A stretch of DNA of 64,000 bases. Source: an uncultured Oscillospiraceae bacterium. GTDB taxonomy: Bacteria; Bacillota; Clostridia; Oscillospirales; Oscillospiraceae. This document shows positions 1 to 9,646 of the stretch, one piece after another (the stretch's first letter is position 1; each line of letters starts with the position of its first letter). The stretch is taken from NCBI GenBank assembly GCA_934569045.1, contig CAKTJX010000007.1:10627-74626 (forward strand), written 5' to 3'. The translations under genes and the position numbers were made by a program. The notes under the pieces were generated by a model that made no database searches, was not told where the DNA came from, and saw only the letters and a program-made list of their open reading frames with translations.

Positions 1-852
1 GACAAACCGCCGCTCCACTTCCTCGCCGCCCCGCCGGAGCATTTCTCCACAGTCCTTCCCCAGGGCCTGCTCCAGCAGCGCGTATTCCGTCAGGCTCCCA
101 TGGGGCACGGCCCAGGCCCCCGCGTCGGTTCCGGGGGCAATCCGGCCACCCAAGGCAGCAAAGACCCCGGTATTCTCCATGGCGCTTTCCAGAATTTTTT
201 CCACGGCTGCCTCCTCAAACCGTCCCCTGCCCCGGAGGTTTCCAATGGTAGACAGGGTGGGTACCCAGATAACCCCGTTTTCCGCCATAGCGGCCAGGGT
301 CTCATCCTTCAGATAGGCCCCGTGCTCGATGGAATCCACCCCGGCCTCCGCGGCAGCCAGCACCGTCTCGGCCCCGTTGGCGTGGGCCATCACCGCAAAG
401 CCGGAATCCTTGGCTATGTGGATGATCTCCCGGATGATCTTCGGGTCCAGCCCCGGCTCCGTCAGCACCCCGAATCGGTCAAAGTCCATGAGGCCAGAGA
501 TCATCAGCTTGATAAAATCCGCCCCCTGGGCCTTGCGTTTTTCCACAAGGGCTGTGAATTCTTTAAGGTCACCGTATTTTTCTCCGATGAAGCCCCCGTA
601 GTGCCCCGCCATGCACAGCGGTGCGCAGGGGGTCACATAGTGAATCCCGTACTCCGAGGCCAGAGACCGGGCAAGCAGCCCCACGCCCCACTTGTCCCCG
701 CCGTCCCGGAGATAGGCAAAGCCCAGACTGCGGTAGGCTGCGAGATTCTCCCGGATCACGGTCTCCTGGGCCCTATCCCGGTGCCGCGCGATGGCGGTGC
801 GCCAGTCTGCCCCGTCCAGCACCATGTGAATATGGCAGTCGTATCTGACCAT
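1..852 (-). CDS. Metal-dependent amidohydrolase, 3' end cut by window edge
   Basis: A frame of 284 codons stays open from the ATG at 852 to base 1 with no stop, so the C-terminus lies outside. The protein starts MVRYDCHIHM, with the metal-binding His-x-His near residue 9. KLMISG (about 117-122), a metal-ligand-like HANG (about 154-157), IEHG (about 174-177) and a late TDAG (about 238-241) follow in the order seen in imidazolonepropionase/prolidase-type amidohydrolases, which hydrolyse cyclic amides or dipeptides in the cytoplasm. It starts 5 bases after the MATE stop codon, so the two are co-transcribed. The substrate is not predictable; the family call is secure. Confidence 0.85.
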   Translation of the reverse strand, partial: MVRYDCHIHMVLDGADWRTAIARHRDRAQETVIRENLAAYRSLGFAYLRDGGDKWGVGLLARSLASEYGIHYVTPCAPLCMAGHYGGFIGEKYGDLKEFTALVEKRKAQGADFIKLMISGLMDFDRFGVLTEPGLDPKIIREIIHIAKDSGFAVMAHANGAETVLAAAEAGVDSIEHGAYLKDETLAAMAENGVIWVPTLSTIGNLRGRGRFEEAAVEKILESAMENTGVFAALGGRIAPGTDAGAWAVPHGSLTEYALLEQALGKDCGEMLRRGGEEVERRFV

Positions 853-857
853 GGCGT

Positions 858-2201
858 TTACCCCAGATATCCGTACCGCTTCCGGCCCCAGAGGACGAAA
901 GCAAGGCTTACCAGCAGGGCGCAGAGCTCCGCCGCGAAGGTGGCGAACCACACCCCGTTGACCCCGATTATGCGGGGCAGCAGCAGCACCGCGCCGATCT
1001 GGAATACCAGGGTCCGGGCAAAGGAAATGGCGGCGGAAACCATGCCGTTGTTCAGCGCCGTAAAGAGAGAGGAGGCGAAGATATTCAGCCCCGTGCACAG
1101 AAACGCCAGGCTGTACAGCCGGAAGGCCTCATAGGTCAGATGGTAGAGTCCCTCGTCATAGCCCACAAAGAGCTTCGCCAGAGGCTTTGCCAGCGCCAGG
1201 GCGGAGGCCGTCATGGCAACGCCGAGAACAAGCATCAGAATGGTGCTTTTCCGGAACATATTGCGCAGCTCCCCCTGGTTTTCCGCGCCGAAATGGAAGC
1301 TGATAATGGGAGAGGAACCGATGGAATAGCCCACGAAAATCGCCACAAAGATAAAGCTCACATACATCATCACGCCGTAGGCAGAGACACCATCCTCCCC
1401 CAGGAAGGCCAGCAGCTGGAAATTGTACACCATGGCCACCACAGAGCCGGAGATATTGCTCATGAGCTCGGAAGCACCGTTGCCGCAGGCCTGGAGCAGC
1501 GGGGCTGCCTCCAGCTTTGTCAGCTTCAGGTGCAGGGCCGTGCCGTTCTTAGGATTCAGGAAGAAGATCAGCGGAATCAGGCCGCCGATGGTCTGGCTCA
1601 GGCCTGTGGCCAGGGCCGCGCCGGCCAGTCCCCAGCGCAGCGCTCCCACCAGCAGGGCATCCAGCACCATGTTGGTAACCCCGGCGGACACCGTGGCAAT
1701 GAGCCCCAGCCGTGGCTTCTCCGCGGCAATCAGGAAGCTCTGGAAGACATTTTGCAGCATGAACGCCACATTAAAGGCGATGACGATGCGGCCATAGAGC
1801 ACGCAGTCCGGGATCATCTCCTCGGTCGCGCCCAGAAATCTCGCAATTGGCTCCATGAAGAGCAGGCCGATGGCCATGAGCACCAGGCCCAGGAGCACCG
1901 TCAGCTCCACCATCATGGAGAAATACCGCTGAGCCTTCTTCTGATCCCCGGCCCCTAAGCAGCGGGACACCAGGGCCGTGCCGCCGGTGCCGATCATAAA
2001 GCCCATGCCCCCCAGAATCATCAGGAAGGGCCAGATCAGGTTCAGCGCCGCAAAGGCGGTTTTGCCCGCGTAGTTCGAGATAAAGAAGCCGTCCACCACA
2101 CTGTAGATGGAGGTAAACACCATCATGGCAATGGAGGGCAGCGTGAAGCGGAACAGCTTTCCATAGGTAAAGTGGTCCGAAAGCTGAATTTGTTGTTTCA
2201 T
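858..2201 (-). CDS. MATE family multidrug/sodium antiporter
   Basis: 447 aa with about 12 hydrophobic segments and the two-fold MATE layout; FTLPSIAMMVFTSIYSVVDG near the N-terminus is the family's first helix. These inner-membrane proteins export cationic drugs or metabolites in exchange for Na+ or H+. I chose the ATG at 2201 (MKQQIQLSDHF) because AAAGGA lies just upstream; a longer frame to 2234 runs into a hairpin. Downstream, only 5 bases separate it from the amidohydrolase, and the GH25 lipoprotein gene lies upstream. A second, only distantly similar MATE gene is at 18089-19447. Confidence 0.9.
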   Translation of the reverse strand: MKQQIQLSDHFTYGKLFRFTLPSIAMMVFTSIYSVVDGFFISNYAGKTAFAALNLIWPFLMILGGMGFMIGTGGTALVSRCLGAGDQKKAQRYFSMMVELTVLLGLVLMAIGLLFMEPIARFLGATEEMIPDCVLYGRIVIAFNVAFMLQNVFQSFLIAAEKPRLGLIATVSAGVTNMVLDALLVGALRWGLAGAALATGLSQTIGGLIPLIFFLNPKNGTALHLKLTKLEAAPLLQACGNGASELMSNISGSVVAMVYNFQLLAFLGEDGVSAYGVMMYVSFIFVAIFVGYSIGSSPIISFHFGAENQGELRNMFRKSTILMLVLGVAMTASALALAKPLAKLFVGYDEGLYHLTYEAFRLYSLAFLCTGLNIFASSLFTALNNGMVSAAISFARTLVFQIGAVLLLPRIIGVNGVWFATFAAELCALLVSLAFVLWGRKRYGYLG

Positions 2202-2222
2202 TTTGATCCTTTCTTTACAATG

Positions 2223-2245
2223 CCCCTGCGCCAATGGCGCAGGGG
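2223..2245 (-). terminator. Strong hairpin between GH25 and MATE genes
   Basis: A perfect 10-bp stem (CCCCTGCGCC at 2223-2232 with GGCGCAGGGG at 2236-2245) and a 3-base loop. It lies directly after the stop of the GH25 gene and before the MATE ribosome site. There is no T-run after it on the minus strand, so it may be a processing or partial-termination element rather than a full terminator. Confidence 0.5.
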
Positions 2246-2251
2246 TAGGTG

Positions 2252-3781
2252 TTATTTTACTTCGTTGAGGTATCGTGTAATGCAGTACAGGGTCTGCCCG
2301 TTGTATTCCACCCGGGACCAGCCCACATCCCGGTTGATGCCGGTGCGGTGAACCGTGTCCTTGTCCGTGATGGTGGCGGCCACTACGCAGTCCGGGTCCT
2401 CCACGGAGGGCAGGGTCCGCAGGTTGACCTTCTCCTTGGGGGTTACATAGTCATCCATGTCCTCAAACTGGGTTTTGATCTCCCCGCTGTCCTGCTCAAT
2501 GGTGTTGCCGCTTCCGTCCACCATTTCCAGGTAGCTGGACACGGCATAGCAGACCGTATTGTTGTATTCCAGGCGGGACCAGCCGTTGGCGCTGATGCCG
2601 GTGCGGCGGGCTATGTCGCCGTTTTTGAGCACCGCCACAATCTGAGAATCCTCACTCTCCACCGAGGGGATGGACCGCAGATTCACCTCCACCTTGGCGG
2701 TAACCTGGTCGTTGGCGCTGTCAAACTGGGTTTGCAGGCCGCCCTCCTGCTGGGCCTTGGCGGGATCGTAGTTGAGGTCCGTGGTCAGGAAATTGGATAC
2801 GGCATAGCATGTTTGTCCGTTGTATTCCAGACGGGACCAGCCGCTGGGGCTGGTGGCCGTCCGCAGGGCGGTGTCGCCGTTGAGCAGCGTAAAGAGCACC
2901 ACGCTGTCCTCCCCCTGGTCCGGGATACTGCGCAGATTGGTTTTCTCCTTGGCGGTGACGGTCTCCTCCACCTCCGTAAAGCTCATCAGTGCCTCCGGGT
3001 CCGGGCCCACCTCCTCCGGGGGCTCGGAATCCCGGGCGGGCTCGATGCCATCGTAGCCAAAATAGGCCAGGTTCAGGTCAATGGGCTGGCTCAGCCCGGT
3101 GATCAGGGCGCTTTTGGTATACTGCCACATATCATGCTTGCCGGTATAGCTGGAGGCATGGGTCTGGGGATAGGGCTGGGCCGGATACTGGGCCACCCAG
3201 ATTTTGTAGTGCTTCTCGATGCGCTCCGTCTCCCAGCGGTCCTCCAGCTCGCTTTTGGAGGCATAGAACATGCCCCGGTAGCCCAGCTTTTCAATGGCTT
3301 TCAAAAAGGCCAGGGCAATGTCTGTCCGCTCCGTCTTAGTCAAATTCTTCTGGCGGCTGTCCTCCTCGTCAAAGCCCTCGCAGTCAAAGACAATGGGGTA
3401 GGTGATGGGGTACTTCGCCACCAGATCCGCCACCCACTGGGCCTCTTCCCGGGCCTCCTCCACGCTGACGGCGGTGGAGAAGAAATAGCCGCCCATGGGA
3501 AGCCCAGCCTTGCTGCCCTCCTGGAGATTGTACCGGGCGTTGGTGTCCTCTACGATCACCCCGTCCCGGGCTGTCCGGTAGCCCAGCCGCACCATGCCAA
3601 ACTTGGCCCCGGCCCCCTGAAGCGCCACCCAGTCGATGGTCCCCTGGTATTTTGCCACGTCCACACCTAAGTAAACGCCCGCAACCTCCTTCGTCTGGAA
3701 CTTCCCGCCGCAGCCGGTCAGTCCCAGCAGAAGCGCCCCCGCCAGAAGGGTAGACAGGAGGCGGTTTAATTTCTTTGTCAT
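2252..3781 (-). CDS. GH25 lysozyme-like lipoprotein with three SH3 domains
   Basis: 509 aa, extracellular and membrane-anchored: the signal peptide ends in a lipobox (LGLTGC, Cys about residue 23). The GH25 muramidase domain covers about 35-245 and shows LGVDVAKYQGTIDW and the acidic VFDCEGFDEE motif, whose Asp and Glu are the family's catalytic positions. Three tandem bacterial SH3 repeats of about 75 aa follow, each with NLRSIP or NLRTLP then GWSR(L/V)EYN; such domains bind peptidoglycan. Start chosen at 3781 (MTKKLNR) because GAGAGGAA precedes it; upstream codons would bury the signal peptide. It probably remodels the cell wall. Confidence 0.88.
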   Translation of the reverse strand: MTKKLNRLLSTLLAGALLLGLTGCGGKFQTKEVAGVYLGVDVAKYQGTIDWVALQGAGAKFGMVRLGYRTARDGVIVEDTNARYNLQEGSKAGLPMGGYFFSTAVSVEEAREEAQWVADLVAKYPITYPIVFDCEGFDEEDSRQKNLTKTERTDIALAFLKAIEKLGYRGMFYASKSELEDRWETERIEKHYKIWVAQYPAQPYPQTHASSYTGKHDMWQYTKSALITGLSQPIDLNLAYFGYDGIEPARDSEPPEEVGPDPEALMSFTEVEETVTAKEKTNLRSIPDQGEDSVVLFTLLNGDTALRTATSPSGWSRLEYNGQTCYAVSNFLTTDLNYDPAKAQQEGGLQTQFDSANDQVTAKVEVNLRSIPSVESEDSQIVAVLKNGDIARRTGISANGWSRLEYNNTVCYAVSSYLEMVDGSGNTIEQDSGEIKTQFEDMDDYVTPKEKVNLRTLPSVEDPDCVVAATITDKDTVHRTGINRDVGWSRVEYNGQTLYCITRYLNEVK

Positions 3782-3832
3782 ATCTTTATTTCCTCTCTTT
3801 GGGAACTTTGGGTTTCCATTCAGCTCCCGCCT

Positions 3833-3861
3833 ATCATACCACATCTCCCCCATTTCGTAAA
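3833..3861 (-). promoter_or_regulatory. Probable promoter of the GH25 gene
   Basis: On the minus strand TTTACG (3861-3856) and TATGAT (3838-3833) are 17 bases apart, about 50 bases before the start codon. Both boxes are near-consensus sigma-70-type. Confidence 0.5.
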
Positions 3862-3931
3862 GCGGCGGATTCCGGGAAGTTTGTTCATAAGTTGTTCTTA
3901 ATTCATTCAGATTGGTTTCAGCTTTGCTTTC

Positions 3932-3937
3932 TATAAT
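3932..3937 (+). promoter_or_regulatory. Probable -10 box of the exporter operon
   Basis: A perfect TATAAT lies 35 bases before the start of the adaptor gene at 3973. The expected -35 position is poor (around 3909-3914), so only the -10 box is claimed. Confidence 0.35.
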
Positions 3938-3972
3938 GAATGCAATTTCTATGGAAACCTGGAGGTATCCCA

Positions 3973-5607
3973 ATGGCCAAACCAACCAAAGCCCAGAAGC
4001 GGAAGAAAACCGTCCAGAGGGTCATCGCCATCCTTGCGGTGGTGCTGCTCCTTCTGCTGGCGGGGACGCTCTATGTCCGCAGGCGGGTGCAGAAATCCGT
4101 CACCGCCCAGAGCGGCAGCAATATCAAGTCCGCCGCCGTCACCACTGGCTCCATCAAAGCCACCGTCTCCGGTTCCGGGACGCTGGAATGTGAGGATGTG
4201 GAGGACTTAACGGTGCCCAGCCCCGTGAAGATCGAAAAGCTCTATGTAGAGCAGGGCGACACCGTCACCAAGGGCACCCTGCTTGCCGGGGTGAACAGCA
4301 GCACCGTGCTCACCACCCTTTCCTCCGTGCAGGATTCCCTGGACGATCTGGATAAGCAGCTGCGCTCTGCCAGCAGCGACACCGTCAGCTCTTCCATTAA
4401 GGCCGGGGTTACCGGCCGGGTAAAGGCGGTTTACGCGGAAAAGGACGACAGCGTGGCAGACGTGATGTATGAGCACGGCAGCCTGGCACTGCTTTCTTTG
4501 GATGGCTATCTGGCATTGGACATTGACGCCGGCAGCCTGACCCAGGGGGAAACCGTCACCGTCACCACCTCTGACGGCAAAACCTGGGACGGCACGGTGG
4601 ACACCGTCACCGCCTCCACCGCCACGGTTCTTTTGACCGATGACGGCCCCCTGATGGGGGATACTGCCAGGGTCGGCACCCAGGAGGGGACGCTCTATAT
4701 CCACGCCCCCCTGAAAATCACGGGCTACGCCGGAACCGTCAGCTATGTCTCCGCCAAGGAGAACGCCAAAGTCTATTCCAGCACCGAGCTCTTCGGACTG
4801 AAGGATACCTCCGATTCCGCCAAGTACGACCAGCTGCTGGAGCAGCGGGCGGACTACGAGGAGCTCTATCAGAAGCTGGTGAAGCTCTATAAGGACGGCG
4901 GCTTTGTGGCCGACCAGGACGGCACCGTTGAAACCCTTGTAGACCTGGACGATCTCACCCTGGGCACTGACGCTCTGACCGATACGGTGTTTGCCACCCT
5001 GGACCCGGGTGAAACCATGTCCGTCACCGTCTCTGTGGACGAAACCGACATTCTCTCCCTGGCCGTGGGCCAGGAGGTGGAGCTCACCGTGGAATCCGCG
5101 GGAGACGACACCTATACCGGCACCGTGGCCGAAATCGACACCACCGGCACCGGCGGCGCTTACTCCGCCAAGATCACCCTGTCCAAGCAGAAGGGGATGC
5201 TCTCCGGCATGACCGCCAAGGCGGAGGTTACCATCCAGGGTGTGGAAAACGCCCTGCTGGTGCCCAATGATGCCATCCGTAAGACCAGCACCACCGCCTA
5301 TGTATACACCGCCTACGACAGCGAGACCGACACCCTGGGCGGCATGACCGAGGTGACCCTGGGTCTGACCAACGGCACCTATACGGAGGTCACCTCCGGC
5401 CTGAACGCCGGGGACACCGTGTACTATACCCCCAAGGAGCAGACCTTCACCTTCGGCGGCATGACCTTTACCACCTCCGGGGATTTCTCCGCCATGGGCG
5501 GAGATATGGGCGGCGACAGAGGCTCCTTCCACGGCGGTGACCGCAGCGGCGGCCCCGGCGGCGACAGCGTCGAAATGCCTGCCGGCATGCCCGGCATGGG
5601 CGGTTGA
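3973..5607 (+). CDS. HlyD/MacA-type efflux adaptor (first of two)
   Basis: 544 aa. A short Lys/Arg-rich cytoplasmic tail, one membrane helix (about 17-39), then an external part with a split biotinyl-lipoyl hairpin (TVTKGTLLAGV near 100), a coiled stretch (YDQLLEQRADYEELYQKL, about 290-310) and beta-barrel domains (VSVDETDILSLAVGQEV). The C-terminal 50 residues are rich in Gly, Met and Asp. GGAGG 7 bases before the ATG at 3973 fixes the start. In monoderms such adaptors work with MacB-type permeases to export peptides or drugs. The ATPase gene starts 10 bases downstream. Confidence 0.85.
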   Translation: MAKPTKAQKRKKTVQRVIAILAVVLLLLLAGTLYVRRRVQKSVTAQSGSNIKSAAVTTGSIKATVSGSGTLECEDVEDLTVPSPVKIEKLYVEQGDTVTKGTLLAGVNSSTVLTTLSSVQDSLDDLDKQLRSASSDTVSSSIKAGVTGRVKAVYAEKDDSVADVMYEHGSLALLSLDGYLALDIDAGSLTQGETVTVTTSDGKTWDGTVDTVTASTATVLLTDDGPLMGDTARVGTQEGTLYIHAPLKITGYAGTVSYVSAKENAKVYSSTELFGLKDTSDSAKYDQLLEQRADYEELYQKLVKLYKDGGFVADQDGTVETLVDLDDLTLGTDALTDTVFATLDPGETMSVTVSVDETDILSLAVGQEVELTVESAGDDTYTGTVAEIDTTGTGGAYSAKITLSKQKGMLSGMTAKAEVTIQGVENALLVPNDAIRKTSTTAYVYTAYDSETDTLGGMTEVTLGLTNGTYTEVTSGLNAGDTVYYTPKEQTFTFGGMTFTTSGDFSAMGGDMGGDRGSFHGGDRSGGPGGDSVEMPAGMPGMGG

Positions 5608-5617
5608 GGAGGCACCT

Positions 5618-6289
5618 ATGATCGACCTGAAGGATATCTCCCGGGTCTATCAGGTGGGCAATGAGAAGGTTTACGCCCTGAACAAAGCCAACCTGCACAT
5701 CGATCCCGGCGAATTTGTCAGCATCATCGGTCCCTCCGGCTCCGGCAAGTCCACCCTCATGAACATCATCGGCTGCCTGGATACCGCCGACTCCGGCACC
5801 TACCTGCTGGACAGGACCCCCATTGAAGATTATACGGAAAATGAACTGGCCCGGATTCGGAACCGGAAAATCGGCTTCGTCTTCCAGAGCTTCAACCTGA
5901 TTTCCAAGCTCACCGCCGAGGAAAACGTGGAGCTGCCCCTGATCTACCAGAAGGTGCCCCGGGCGGAGCGGAAGGAGCAGGTGGAAAAGGCCCTGGCCCG
6001 GGTGGACCTGCAAAAGCGGGCCAAACACCTGCCCACGGAACTCTCCGGCGGCCAGCAGCAACGGGTGGCCATTGCCCGGGCCATCGTCACCAAGCCCAGC
6101 CTGATTCTGGCGGACGAGCCCACCGGCAATCTGGACTCCAAAACCACGGTGGAGATCATGGACATCTTCCACGAGCTCCACGACGCGGGCAACACCATTG
6201 TACTCATTACCCACGATGACGATGTGGCCAGGCAGGCCAGCCGCATCGTGCGGATCAAGGACGGACAGCTGACGGAGGTGGGCGCATGA
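5618..6289 (+). CDS. MacB/LolD-type ABC transporter ATPase
   Basis: 223 aa. Walker A GPSGSGKST at 38-46, Q-loop FVFQSFNL at about 88-95, signature LSGGQQQR at 142-149, Walker B LILADEPTGNLDS at 162-174 and a switch His in LITHDDD. The GNLDS form is typical of the MacB/LolD/FtsE branch that powers mechanotransmission exporters. Start at 5618 after GAGGAGG. Its stop overlaps the permease start by four bases (ATGA), so translation is coupled. Confidence 0.93.
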   Translation: MIDLKDISRVYQVGNEKVYALNKANLHIDPGEFVSIIGPSGSGKSTLMNIIGCLDTADSGTYLLDRTPIEDYTENELARIRNRKIGFVFQSFNLISKLTAEENVELPLIYQKVPRAERKEQVEKALARVDLQKRAKHLPTELSGGQQQRVAIARAIVTKPSLILADEPTGNLDSKTTVEIMDIFHELHDAGNTIVLITHDDDVARQASRIVRIKDGQLTEVGA

Positions 6290-7476
6290 TCCAGGCATTC
6301 AAAATGGCAATGAAGTCCATTTCCGGCAACAAATTCCGGGCATTTCTCACCATGCTGGGCATCATCATCGGCGTTATGGCCCTGGTGATTCTGGTGAGCT
6401 TGGTCTCCGGCACCACCGGCACGGTGACCGACACCATCTCCAACCTTGGCAGCAACCTGCTGACCGTCACCATTTCCGATGACAAGGGCGCGCCTGTGAC
6501 CCTGGGCACCCTGAACGAATGGATGGCGGACCCCCAGATCGGTCTGGCGGCCCCCTCCTCCCAGTCCTCCGCCACCGGCAAATATGCCTCCACCACCAAA
6601 ACCGTCACCGTCTACGGCGCGACCCCGGCCTACGCTCCCATCAACGGCCAGACGGTGCTCCTGGGCCGGTTTCTGACCCAGGCGGATGTGGAAAACCACA
6701 CCAGCGTCTGCGTCATCCCGGAGAAGACCGCCGAGGATATGGTGGGCTACACCGACTGCCTGGGCGAGGAGCTGGCGCTGGACGGCATGAAATTCACCAT
6801 TGTGGGCATTCTCAAGGACGATGACGAATCCCTGACGGGCATTCTCACCCGGAACACCATGATGGCCTATATTCCCTACACCACCCTGATGCGGCTGTCC
6901 GCCACCGTGTCCTCCACCATCTCCAGCTTCTCCGTCAGCGCTCCGGCGGATGGGAACATGGCCCTCACCGAAAGCGTCATGAAGCGTCTGCTGCTGGAGC
7001 GGTTTGACGATGACGAGGACGCCTTCTCCATTCTCTCCCAGAATATGCTGGAGGATGCCATGAGCAGCGTCACCGGCATTCTCACGGTGCTCTTGGGCGG
7101 CATCGCCGCCATCTCCCTGATCGTCGGCGGCATCGGCATTATGAACATTATGCTGGTCACCGTCACCGAGCGGACACGGGAAATCGGCATCCGGAAGGCC
7201 ATCGGCGCGGGCCGGGGCGTGATTTTGCAGCAGTTTCTCCTGGAGAGTGTGGTGCTGTGCATGATCGGCTGCGCCATCGGTGTGTTCCTGTCCTGGGTGG
7301 TGCTGCGGCTGATCTCCGTGATGGTTGCCAGCATGGGCATCTCCTTTGGGCTGGAATGGGGCGTGGTGGCCATCGCCGTGGCCTTCTGCTTTGCCATCGG
7401 CGTGATCTTCGGCCTGTACCCCGCCAACAAGGCCGCCAAGCTGCCGCCCATTGAGGCCCTGCACTACGGCGGCTAA
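6286..7476 (+). CDS. MacB-type ABC permease with FtsX domain
   Basis: 396 aa. Topology fits MacB without its ATPase: one N-terminal helix (about 19-41), a large extracellular domain (about 45-265), then three helices (about 268-290, 320-345, 360-383). The motif TERTREIGIRKAIGAGRG, the cytoplasmic coupling loop of FtsX permeases, is near 290. It forms the exporter with the ATPase upstream and the adaptors on both sides. A typical MacA-MacB system has one adaptor; here there are two. Confidence 0.92.
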   Translation: MIQAFKMAMKSISGNKFRAFLTMLGIIIGVMALVILVSLVSGTTGTVTDTISNLGSNLLTVTISDDKGAPVTLGTLNEWMADPQIGLAAPSSQSSATGKYASTTKTVTVYGATPAYAPINGQTVLLGRFLTQADVENHTSVCVIPEKTAEDMVGYTDCLGEELALDGMKFTIVGILKDDDESLTGILTRNTMMAYIPYTTLMRLSATVSSTISSFSVSAPADGNMALTESVMKRLLLERFDDDEDAFSILSQNMLEDAMSSVTGILTVLLGGIAAISLIVGGIGIMNIMLVTVTERTREIGIRKAIGAGRGVILQQFLLESVVLCMIGCAIGVFLSWVVLRLISVMVASMGISFGLEWGVVAIAVAFCFAIGVIFGLYPANKAAKLPPIEALHYGG

Positions 7477-7488
7477 GGAGGAAGAACA

Positions 7489-9645
7489 ATGATTTTCAAG
7501 AAAAAACCGGCATCTGCCGATCCGAAAAATTCCATGCCGCCCCTGGAGCCGGAGGAGGACGACCTCCCCGACCGGGGCGGCAGCGGGGCGAAGTGGATCA
7601 CCCTTCTGTGCGTGATCCTGGCAATCGCGCTGGTTGTCTCCTCTCTGCCCTCCGGCATTTCCGCGGTGACCAAGGTCAACGACAAGGTCTTCTCCGCCAC
7701 CGCCCAGGAAAACACCATCTCCACCGTTCTCTCCGGCGGCGGCACGTTGACCGCCCAGGAGGGAGAGGCCCTGTCCATCCCCCAGGCTCTGGAGCTCAAG
7801 ACCTATTATGTAAAAAACGGCGACAGCGTTCGATCCGGCGACCCCATTGCGGCGGTGGACCCTGTGGCGGTGACCTCCGCCATCTCCGAGCTGCAAACGG
7901 TTCTGGAGAAGCTGGACAGCGCCATTGCCTCCGCCTCGGAAAAGCGCAATGACACCACCATCCAGGCGGGCAGCGCCGGGCGGGTCAAGAAGATTTATGC
8001 CCAGGAGGGCACTCCCGCCGCCGATACCGTGTATGAAGACGGAGCCCTGATGCTTCTATCCCTGGACGGCCTCATGGCCCTGGACTTAGACGGCGATTTT
8101 CAGGTGGGCCAGAGCGTCACTGTGACCCTGCCGGACGGAACCACCGCAGACGGCACGGTGGCCGCCATTGCCGCGGGCTCCGCCACCGTCACCCTGCCGG
8201 ATGACAAGGCCCAGCTGGACGACACCGTGACCGTCACCAACGAAAACGGTGCGGAGCTGGGAACGGGCAGTCTCTATATCCACAGTATGCTCCGGGTCAC
8301 CGGCGCTTACGGCACCGTATCCCGGATTCATGTTCAGGAGAATCAGAAGGTCAGCGCCTCCACAACCCTGCTAACCATGGAGGACACCGGCCACACCGCG
8401 GAATATGCCCGCCTGCTGAACCGGCGCACGGAGCTGGAGGAGCAGATGGAAAGCCTTGTAAAGCTCAGCAGGGACGGCATTCTCTATGCCGACACGGACG
8501 GCATCGTTTCCGGCGTGGATACCGGCATTGCGTACACCACCCCGGAGACTGCCCAGCGCAGCCACGCCAGCCCCGGCTACCATACGCTGCCGGGGAACCG
8601 GATGGAAGAACCGTCAGCCCCCGCGGAAGGGGAAGGCACTGGCGGCGCGTCCGGCGGGGAATCCGGCGGCAGCACCGGCGGTGACCCCGGCACTACCCCC
8701 GGCGGCGAGGAAACGCCGGATACCCCGGAAACACCGGAACCCCCGGAGCAGCAGGACTACACCCTGGGCTATGTACTGGCCGTGCAGGATGGCATGATTC
8801 TCTATCTGCCCCAGGGCACCCTGAAAACCGCCGAAGGGAGCCCCCTGCCCGCACTGTCCGCCGCGGCGGACCCCAGCAGCGGAACGCCGCTGGATGCCGC
8901 GGGCCTGGCCGTCAAATGCAGCACCGGCGCCGGCTGGGAGGACGCGGATCTCTCCCAGATTGCCGCCGGGGATACCATCCTGATCGGCAATGGCCTGCTG
9001 GTCTTCCAGCACAACGCCGCCCAGATGCCCAGCTTGGATATCAGCAGTATGCTGGGCGGGATTTCCGGCATGACGGGGATGTCCGGCCTCACCGGCGGCT
9101 ACAGCAGCGCCCAGGCAACGCCGGTCTACGACAGCTATGACATCACGAAAAAGGACGTTGCCTCCATCACCCCCACCCAAGAGATGACCGTGGACATTCC
9201 CGTGGATGAACTGGACATTCTCACCTTGCAGGTGGGCATGGAGGCCCAGGTCACTCTGGATGCCCTGCCCGGCCAGAGCTTCACCGGCACCATTACCAAG
9301 ATCAACACCTACGGCTCCAATTCCGGCGGCAACACCAAGTACACCGTCACCGTAACCCTGCCGAGAGCGGAGAAAATGCTGCCGGGGATGAACGCTTCGG
9401 TCAAGATCACCACCGCCATCTCCCAGCCGGTGCAGACCGTCCCGGCGGAGGCCATCCGCTTCGACAGCGGCAAGTCCTGGCTCTACACGGGATATGATGA
9501 AAAGAAGGACACCCTCCTGAATCCCGTGGAAATTCAGACGGGCATCTCTGACGGGGCGCTTGTGGAGCTGGTTTCCGGCCTGGAGCCCGGGACCACCTTC
9601 TACTACCGCTACGCGGACACCATTGAATACAGCTTCGTAAAGTGA
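7489..9645 (+). CDS. Long HlyD-type efflux adaptor (second of two)
   Basis: 718 aa, same plan as the first adaptor: cytoplasmic tail with acidic patch, one membrane helix (about 40-58), lipoyl halves (KTYYVKNGDSVRSGDPIA), helical segment (EYARLLNRRTELEEQMESL) and barrel domain with VDELDILTLQVGMEAQV. It carries an extra low-complexity stretch rich in Gly, Thr, Pro and Glu (about 365-425) and an additional beta-rich insertion (about 425-530) between helix and barrel. AAGGAGG precedes the ATG. The last gene of the operon, meeting the opposite-strand gene after two bases. It may form mixed hexamers with the first adaptor or serve another cargo; this is inference. Confidence 0.83.
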   Translation: MIFKKKPASADPKNSMPPLEPEEDDLPDRGGSGAKWITLLCVILAIALVVSSLPSGISAVTKVNDKVFSATAQENTISTVLSGGGTLTAQEGEALSIPQALELKTYYVKNGDSVRSGDPIAAVDPVAVTSAISELQTVLEKLDSAIASASEKRNDTTIQAGSAGRVKKIYAQEGTPAADTVYEDGALMLLSLDGLMALDLDGDFQVGQSVTVTLPDGTTADGTVAAIAAGSATVTLPDDKAQLDDTVTVTNENGAELGTGSLYIHSMLRVTGAYGTVSRIHVQENQKVSASTTLLTMEDTGHTAEYARLLNRRTELEEQMESLVKLSRDGILYADTDGIVSGVDTGIAYTTPETAQRSHASPGYHTLPGNRMEEPSAPAEGEGTGGASGGESGGSTGGDPGTTPGGEETPDTPETPEPPEQQDYTLGYVLAVQDGMILYLPQGTLKTAEGSPLPALSAAADPSSGTPLDAAGLAVKCSTGAGWEDADLSQIAAGDTILIGNGLLVFQHNAAQMPSLDISSMLGGISGMTGMSGLTGGYSSAQATPVYDSYDITKKDVASITPTQEMTVDIPVDELDILTLQVGMEAQVTLDALPGQSFTGTITKINTYGSNSGGNTKYTVTVTLPRAEKMLPGMNASVKITTAISQPVQTVPAEAIRFDSGKSWLYTGYDEKKDTLLNPVEIQTGISDGALVELVSGLEPGTTFYYRYADTIEYSFVK

Positions 9646-9646
9646 T

